From Tribonema minus (lineage: Eukaryota > Sar > Xanthophyceae > Tribonematales > Tribonemataceae): a stretch of 64,000 bases of DNA. Shown piece by piece: positions 57,001 to 64,000 of this stretch (positions within the stretch are counted from its first letter, which is position 1; each line of letters begins with the position of its first letter). The notes below the pieces were generated by a model that was given only the letters and a program-made list of their open reading frames with translations, was not told where the DNA came from and made no database searches. Location of the stretch: positions 1,736,001 through 1,800,000 of the forward strand of contig JAFCMP010000223.1 of the NCBI GenBank assembly GCA_017506865.1, read 5' to 3'. The translations under genes were made by a program, and so were the position numbers.

Positions 57001-59805
57001 AGCAAAGCTCTCTTTTTTGTGACTTCAACAGTGGTTCCGTCCTTCACATGTGCGCAGACCTGCTGTGAGCTTAGTGCCAGCGACAACCAGCAATGCTCTC
57101 GGTCGGTCGGCCTTTGATGCAATTGCGACTACATTCGCCCTCACTGCAAATCTGCCGCGCGAAGCATTCCGCTGGGGTCATACACTTGTGCCAGCGAAGT
57201 GCTTTGATTGCCCTCAACTAACATACAAACTGCGCTTCGATGTTCGCTGCTGTCAGGCGGTACAAAATACCGCGTTGGCCTCACCGGCAGCTCAAGGGCA
57301 TCGACGCGCGCATTTACATGCTGGAACAACAGATCAGGTATGAGACCTGTCATGTGCCGACAGTGCACATCAGCACAGCATCACACTTGCTCAAGCATCG
57401 AGCACTTTGGCTGTGATGAGAATCTCTCTCTACATATTTGCGTAAGTTGCCTGCTTTGCTCTTCACAAAGCGCGCCTGTCATCTGTCATTATGGCCTGTC
57501 ATCTGTCATTATGGGTACACCAGCTGTACACCCTCGGCACAACTCATGGACTGCTGTTTGCTTCTTGAATGTACTTTTCACGGACTCATATGACGGTTTG
57601 TGATGCGAGTTGATGTCCTGAGGTCACACATCTGTTCTACATGACGTTGAAGTTCGCCATCACTACATCAACCAGTTTTGATTTTTGGGTGCAGTGAGCT
57701 ATAAGGTCTTCAATGCGAAAAGGGCCTTCTGCAATGTATGCATCGGGGCAGAAGCATATAATGCCAATGGCAAATGTTGGATGACCATCGTGCCCTAAGC
57801 TTGCTGCTTGACACTTTGTGCCCTTGTCTGCGATGCAACAGGACCGCAATGACTGGTGAACATGGTGGTGCTGACAAGGCACAAGCGGCGCAAGAGCAAA
57901 TACAGCAGCTATACCGGGTACGTGGGGTTACATGACGATGCTCAGCAGTGCACACAAGCCTTGAGGCAGCAGCGTCACCTGTTGTTACTGCATTACCACA
58001 TTGCAAGCTGGGCCATGTACACAGAAGATCCCGTGTATGACATCGTGTTGCTGCGAGACAGACAGGACACTTGTCAGATCCGTCATCGTGCCTGTGGTGT
58101 TGCGGTAAGCATGCCAAGCAGCCCAGCTTGCCTGGAGTCACACAACCAGGAGACGACCAGTCGGTGCAAACTGAACTGAGGACACTGGGTATTGACAAAC
58201 TGTGCAGGCCTCAGGTGACTTAGCGCGCGTGCATTTGTGCAGGGGCGCACTGGCAGCTGCGTCAATATGAGGGTCACACATGACAATCACTGTCTTCTTG
58301 CACAACGAAACCCGCTTCTGGCAGCTTCAGAGTTCCATGAACAAGTGCAGCTTCTTGTATACCGTCAACACTACCTCGTGAAATCTCACATCATGCCTGC
58401 GCCCCCCTGCCCTCTTCGTCTTTGCCAGAACCGTGCTCAGCTGATAGATGAGCACTCACCGGCGGAGGCCGGGGGCACCGCAGACAGCGCTGCCGCCGCC
58501 GCGGCCGCCGCCGCCGCTGCCGCTGCAGGCCTGCCAGCAGCGCCAATCGCTCCACCCCCTGTGCCGGTACCCAGCGCAGCCCCTATTCTCACCGTAGGAG
58601 GGCTCCACCAGCCGCCGGTGCCGCACGCTGAGAGCGACAACGAGGAGGCACACTTTGGCGCCACGGGCGGCTTCCTGGGCCCTCTGTCTGCCGCGGCGAT
58701 GGCCGCCAGCAGCGGAGGCGGGCACATGCACGCGCGCAACCCCAGCAGCTCCAGCGATGATGTCATTTTCGGCATGGCGCGCATCCGCAGCGCCGCCGCC
58801 GCCGCAGCTGCGCCTCAGCAGCCGCCCACGATGGGTGCAGCGGGGGGCTCTGCGGACTGGGGGGAGGGGGACATGCGGGGGATGCCGATGAGCAGCATGC
58901 CCGCACACGCAGTGCATCGGCGCGCTGAGAGCAGAGACGTGCTTGGCGAAGGACCGATGGGCATGCCTTGGCGCGTGAGCGCGCTGCCGCAGCCGCAGCT
59001 TGCGCCGCAGCAGCAGGGCGGCGGCATGCACGCTGCTGCTGTTGCCGCTGCCGCCGCCGCTGCTGTCGCTGCCGCACAGGGAATGCCATCTCACTACCCA
59101 CAACAGCAGCATCACCACCACCAGCAGCAGCAGCAGCAGCAGCACTACGAGCACCAACAGTATCAGCAGCAGCTGCCACCACAAAGCAGCCTGCAGTTGC
59201 AGCTGCAGCAGAGCGCCTATCACCAAGGAATGCAGCAGCAACAGCAGCAGCAGCAGCCAATGGGGATGCACCAGCCACAAATGCAGCACCACCAGCAACA
59301 GTCGCCGCCGCCGCAGCATCCCATTGCACCGCCACAGTTCTCAGCGGTGCACCAGAGCCTGCACCAGCCCGCGCACCACACAGCACCAACTGACACGCAG
59401 CAGCACCAGGCGCAGATGCAGCAGCACCTGCAGCAGCAGCAGCAGCAGCAGCATGCTCAGTTGCAGCAGCAGCAGCATCATGCTCAATTGCAGCAGCAGC
59501 AGCAACAGCACCACCACCAATATCAGCAGCAGTACCAGCAGGTGCAGCAGCACCACCATTACCAGGAGCACTCGCCGCCGCTGCAGCCACAGGCGCAGCC
59601 GCTGCCGCAGCAGCAGCAGCATGAGCAACAGTCGCCTCCCTGGGCCTCTCCGCAGCTGCAGCTACAGCAGCAGCACCAACAGCAGCAGCAGCAGCAGCTG
59701 CAGCAACAGACCCCTCCGCCCCCGTCAACCGGTACGACGCCGCCGCCTGCAGCGGAAGGCTCGGCTGGGCAAGCGCCCTACTCTGGCCGCATCGTGCAGA
59801 TGTGA
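54049..59805 (+). CDS. RWP-RK domain transcription factor with AT-hook and polyglutamine tail
   Basis: Seven exons in phase: 54049-54304, 54515-54566, 54892-54997, 56494-56633, 57257-57337, 57842-57917 and 58429-59805 (TGA), giving about 695 residues. Residues 103-110 read RSRGRPPK, an AT-hook. The RWP-RK domain spans exons 4-5: FMDDIARNISASQLRSMFHL, PLKVAARELNVSVTTMKRLC, then RRYKIPRWPHRQLKGIDARI. This helix-turn-helix DNA-binding fold is known in algae and plants from nitrogen-response and gametogenesis regulators. The canonical motif RWPxRK is RWPHRQ here. A Gln-rich helix (QEQIQQLYR) follows, then a 458-residue tail with Ala, Gly and long Gln/His runs, typical of activation regions. The first exon start and the weak acceptor at 56493 (GGCCAG) are the uncertain points; an extra exon between 54998 and 56493 is possible. 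Confidence 0.88.
59100..59720 (+). repeat. CAG/CAA-rich polyglutamine-coding tract
   Basis: Many runs of 4 to 9 CAG codons with CAC and CAA interruptions encode Gln/His-rich sequence in the last exon of the RWP-RK gene. The same bases create long spurious open frames on the other five frames. Confidence 0.95.
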
Positions 59806-62020
59806 CAGTCCAACATCTAGCGCGCACGGTGCGAGCAGAGGAGGGCTCAGCGTGACGGGGGCTTTACCATGTATACATCTTTTATTTTCGGTGCGCTGGC
59901 GTTACCGTAACATCACGTCAAGGCTGTGGCAGCAGCTAAACTAGGCAACATCAAAGCGTTTTTGGCGTATACGGGGTGGGCTCGTGAGAGCTGGCACAGG
60001 TCGAGGGGGGTGGCTTGGCTTTTCTCTGTGTTTGCTTGCATTGCATGGTAAGTGTTGTTTGTGCGCCCCCCCCTCTCCCCCCTTGCGCCCCCTTCCCCGC
60101 AAACCCCAATGTGGACGTTCCCGTGCGTTACAATCCTCGGCCTTCATATATGAGTTTTGCACCGCACATCGTTGTGCGCGTTCTCCCCCACCATCCATCC
60201 ACCTTCTGATGCGTGTGTTGCCTGTGCTTTGGATCATTTTCGCAATTTGTTGTGCATACTTTGCTGTGTTGCAATGCTTGAGTCCTGCCATCATTGGCGA
60301 TGTACCTGTGCACCATGGCAGGCAGCAGGCTCACAACCTTTGAGCCAGCTGTACACCAACCCTTATGTTTCTGAGCGCCAATGCATGGATGCTTCTGTGA
60401 TACCCTTTGGAGCATTTTACCAAGCCTGATTGGCATGCCTTTTTGGTTGAGTATGCCCGAAACCCCTGCAGTACTCCTGGGGTTTGACGCTGCACCAGTT
60501 GGCAAAGTTGGGCGCTTAGGCACTGTGCAGCCTGCTAGCTCTGTGCCTGCTTTCATGTTACCAACATATTGTATCTGGGTCGGAACGGAAGCAAGCAGTG
60601 CAGCATCCCATTCTATAGCTCTGTACAAGCACCTTTGCAGGCTTGACTGATGACATGACGAATTATGCTGTGACGTCTTTTGTCAAAACAAAGCATCAAC
60701 GAGGCAATCTGATGCATTATACACAGCCTGTGGCACGGTTGCAGCTTGAGGCGGATCAGCGGCCTTGTCAGCATCACACGCTCGAGATGAGCAGCACGGA
60801 ACTAGTGCAGGAGCTGGTGATGGGGCAGAGCAGGGACACGCTTGCAGCGGCAATGGCTAGCTTGACCAGCAAGCATACAGTGGGCACCTGCTGTGTTTCA
60901 GGTGTACATGAAGTGGTCTTGTGATGCATTTCATTGAAACAGAGCGTTCACGATGCGACCTGATGCATGATACACACCCAAAGTAGTGTCGTACAGGTAC
61001 CAAGACGCGTTGTATTGACAACACCTGGGCGCACACAACGGACACAAGCTGAAAACAGCTGTGTGTTCCAGATTTCTAGCTTTACCGTGCAACAGCTTGA
61101 TATCTTCCCTCTTGATCAATTTGCTGCAGCGGACTGCAGGTGGAGAAGTGAGGCCATATTTAACACTGACACTCCCTTGTCTGCTTGACCCATAGGTGCA
61201 ACGGGGAGTAATCAAGTGATAATTTGCAAGAGCAGCAAAACCATGTTCTGTGCAATGTGCGAGAGAACGCACACAAACATGCACACACTCCTATGACTCT
61301 GACTTCGCTCTTCGATGACTTCGACATTCGTGCTGTTGCCTTCGCTTTGTCTGCACAGGCGCCAGCAGTTGCTCTTGAAAACCTTCACCATGATGGGCAT
61401 GTAATTGGGCACCACGGCTAGCCAATGCGTAGTGGCACAAACCTCGCTCAGCTGAGCTAATCCAAGCTCGCGACAGGCTCGGACTTCATAGATCAGTAGT
61501 GCCCTAACACTGTTGCTAGAGGCAAAGCGTTTGTTAACGCCATCATGATGAGTTGAAGGCATTTATTCTTCACATCCTGCCAGAGAAAGAAAGGAGGCCG
61601 CGACGGATGCAGCTAAGACTTGAAAACAGTATGTAGCTGGTTACTCAAATACTAGCGGCAACACAGCAACGCTGTATGGGCGTCAGCGCAGCACCACACA
61701 CACCCGCTATAACGATGCATCGCCAAACGGAGGGTCGTGTGACGGCAAACTCGGAACGTCGGTGTTGAGGCTAAGGCCCGAGCGAGCAGACCGCGAAGCA
61801 AGCCATGGTCTGCCTGAACACGGAAAATTGTGATGCCGCTTCACCCCACCCTGCTTCGTCTGCCGTCGTCTCGCCGTCGGTCTCTCTTGTTTTTGACTCG
61901 GTCATCTCCGAGTCGGAGATGGTTTCATGTTTGTGTGATAGATGTCAAACCACCTTCACAACACCTACCCAGGAAGACGCGTGTGTGAGCAGCACACGCC
62001 TCGCAGGAGCGTTCGGCACC
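59806..62020. other. Gap between the RWP-RK and ammonium transporter genes
   Basis: This stretch holds the RWP-RK 3' UTR and the AMT promoter. A stretch at about 60741-60900 (LEADQRPCQHHTLEMSSTEL, then VQELVMGQSRDTLAAAMAS) follows a TTGCAG acceptor-like site and ends at a TTTCAG|GTGTAC donor-like site. It looks somewhat coding, but I cannot attach it to any gene. Elsewhere nothing is seen. Confidence 0.4.
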
Positions 62021-64000
62021 ATGGCGGTCCCCGATAATCTGCTGCGCCCCACGACGCAGCGCGTGATATGGTCCGGCACCCTGCTCGCGTTGCTGTTTCT
62101 GTTCAGCATCCTGGTGACCACCGTCCCGGAAGGCCGCGATGACTTGCTGGGCCCGGCGCTGCCGACGTCTGAGATTGATGAGATTGACACTGGCGACACG
62201 GCTTGGATGAACACATCGACCGCGCTTGTGCTGCTCATGGTAAGTTTTCACGCATGAACTGTTTTCTTCACCTCTCCTTAGTTGTGGTCAACATGCTAGC
62301 ACAGGATACTGGCACGCGATCACTATATGCCCTCCGCTGCTGCCCTGTCTGACGTCAAGTCGTGTGCTCCCTGTTGCTTCTCAGACCCCCGGTCTCAGCT
62401 TCTTCTACGGCGGTATGGTGCGGCGAACAAGTCTCATCTCCACCCTGCTGCAATCGTTTGTCATCATGGGACTTGTCCTAGTGCTATGGGTTATCCTGGG
62501 CTTCAGTTTGGCTTTCGGCGAATCCTGGAACGGCGTGCGGATCATCGGAAACCCGTCGCAGTACTATTTCTTCAGGGATGTCGGCGCCCTTCCCAACCCG
62601 GAGTAAGTGCCGCTCAACTCGTGCTCGATGATCAGCATGCCCTGTTGCTGCGATGATCTGTCGCGATGTTTATTTACTGTTTGCTTGTGCTTCGCTGACT
62701 CATTGCCGTACACCTTGCCCTCACTGCTGGCTTTTCCGTGCCTGTCTGCTGTCATCTCCGCGCAGCCTGGCGCCCACTATCCCCTTCACCACCTACGCCA
62801 TGTTCCAGGCCACCTTCGCCATGATCACCCCGGCGCTGTTCACTGGAGCTGTCGCTGAGCGTGTCAACTTCAACGCACGTGAGTCCACGCTGTCGTCATG
62901 TACCCTATTTTGTCATTCGAGCGAGTCTTGTGGCAGTTGCCCGCAGGACGTGTTCAACTTTTCTGGTGAACGTTCTAGGTCACATCAGAGATCACCTTGC
63001 ACACCACAATTATAGTGTCAATGTGACATCTGGTGTCTTTTTCGCACATGTCCTCATGGCTTTGTTACTTTACAATCCTAGTTGTGCAAGTGATGGCCTT
63101 GGAGTACACCATCAAAGCCTGGATCAAAGCCTTGTGGGTTTTCTTCCACTGCATTCAATGATGCTCGCCACGTACACATGGTTGTGCCCTTTTGATGCTG
63201 TACGCACCCCAACCCAACCCTGACATCACGAGTCGTCAAGTGCTGACACGGCCGCGCGTCACATTGGCCTCTCTTGTGACAGTTATGCTCTTCGTGGGCA
63301 TCTGGCACTTCCTGGTCTACTGCCCCCTCGCGCACATGGAGTGGTTCCCCACCGGCCTCATCCGCAACTTTGGCCACAAGGACTTTGCAGGTGGCACCGT
63401 CGTACACATGTCCTCCGGTTACACGGCCCTCATGCTGGCGCACCTGACTGGCAAGCGCAGCGCTGGCGCCTCGCACCACACTCCCGCGCACGTCCCCTAC
63501 GTCATGCTCGGAACGGCGCTCCTGTGGTTTGGCTGGTTCGGCTTCAATGGCGGCAGTGCCGTTGCTTCCGGGTACCTGGCGTCTCAGGCTCTGGTCACCA
63601 CCAACGTCGCCACCGCGACGGCGCTGCTGGCATGGATTCTGTGGGACTACATACAGGTCAATTGCCATTGCGTTTATGGTTTGCCTTCAATGTGAATGCG
63701 TTTTTTTCCTTGCCGGTTGAGGTTCAGTGTGCTTGGTTTGGAACACTTTTGGGACCTTGCCCCCGGAAAGGGAGATTGGATACGTTGAGGCGAAGACAGT
63801 TGGAACCAAAAAAGTGTCATTGCACAGTGACTGTTGCTGGAATCGATCCGAATTGCGGCTTGACTCCTCACTAATTCAGCTGTTCACATCTATGTCTTTG
63901 TGGCTGTCAAAGGGACGAGGTATTATATTGAAATGACAATAGTGAGTAGCAACATCATTTAGGCTATGCACCACTATGCATAGGTAGGTGTCCCTGTTCA
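62021..64000 (+). CDS. AMT1: Ammonium transporter (AMT/MEP family), 3' part outside the window
   Basis: Exons in phase: 62021-62239, 62385-62602, 62766-62878 and 63283-63656, about 308 residues before the edge. The start ATG at 62021 sits in CACCATGGCG. The product begins MAVPDNLLRPTTQRVIWSGT, with a first membrane span (LLALLFLFSILVTTV). TM2 carries TPGLSFFYGGMVRRTSLIST. Later come TIPFTTYAMFQATFAMITPA and FTGAVAERVNFNA. The pore segment has WFPTGLIRNFGHKDFAGGTVVH, whose final His is the first of the twin pore histidines, followed by ALLWFGWFGFNGGSAV. AMTs conduct ammonium at the plasma membrane. The last exon ends ATACAG|GTCAAT, and the rest of the window looks intronic, so the C-terminal third lies beyond 64000. 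Of the two usual subgroups, the sequence fits AMT1 better, but this is not certain. Confidence 0.95.

Noticed and set aside
58763-59827. Long - strand open frames (up to 354 residues, Ala-rich) and + strand Ser-rich frames
   Set aside because: They are mirror products of the CAG/CAA repeats in the RWP-RK tail.
60643-60924. 93-residue open frame (MSSTELVQELVMGQSRDTLA region)
   Set aside because: Looks mildly coding, but with no homology and no second exon I could not support a gene.
1-64000. CRISPR arrays, bacterial operons, rRNA or tRNA genes, viral genes
   Set aside because: Read for on both strands; nothing convincing was seen.

Overview
This is a nuclear genome window from a eukaryote with many introns. 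Most likely it is a photosynthetic protist with a red-derived complex plastid (ochrophyte, haptophyte or cryptophyte), but I cannot fix the lineage. Three things support this. Every recognisable gene is split by GT-AG introns of about 100 to 2,000 bases, with one probable GC-AG intron. One gene starts with a signal peptide followed by an F-V-P motif, the bipartite plastid address of such algae. The gene set is otherwise ordinary for eukaryotes: OSCP, ZnT9, SPRYD7, Rab GTPases, prolyl 4-hydroxylase, RWP-RK factor and AMT. I see no bacterial operons, CRISPR arrays, rRNA or tRNA genes.

Layout. 1-164 (-): N-terminus of an FHA protein, NIPP1-like. 769-4091 (+): unrecognised multi-exon gene. 4802-6089 (-): SPRYD7-like gene. 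6669-9239 (-): mitochondrial ATP synthase OSCP. 9616-16345 (+): SLC30A9/ZnT9-like transporter, divergent from OSCP. 17897-23106 (-): Rab-like GTPase with a long tail. 23704-32401 (+): prolyl 4-hydroxylase with a tandemly duplicated exon. 34-43 kb: a rearranged block with fragments of a CBP/p300-type acetyltransferase in an inverted repeat, then two 1.75-kb direct repeats flanking a second inverted repeat that carries a Cys-rich protein gene. 43558-49319 (-): Rab32-like GTPase with a CAAX end. 49817-53113 (+): plastid-targeted protein of unknown function. 54049-59805 (+): RWP-RK factor with AT-hook and polyglutamine tail. 62021 to the window end (+): ammonium transporter, cut by the window edge.

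The gene models for SPRYD7, OSCP, ZnT9, both GTPases, P4H, the plastid protein, RWP-RK and AMT were assembled by hand. Each rests on splice sites that keep reading phase across every junction. Neighbouring genes do not form a pathway. Several pairs are head to head with 376 to 600 bases between start codons (OSCP/ZnT9, Rab/P4H, Rab32/plastid protein), suggesting shared promoter regions.

The most unusual signal is recurrent duplication of exon edges. In at least four genes the last or first 20 to 75 bases of an exon, together with its splice site, recur one or more times inside the adjoining intron. In the P4H gene a whole 108-base exon is duplicated in phase. Introns also carry interstitial telomere-type TTAGGG repeats, including a head-to-head fold-back, and a very frequent TTGAAGTT/AACTTCAA motif. 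Both Rab-like proteins have altered G3 (switch II) boxes.
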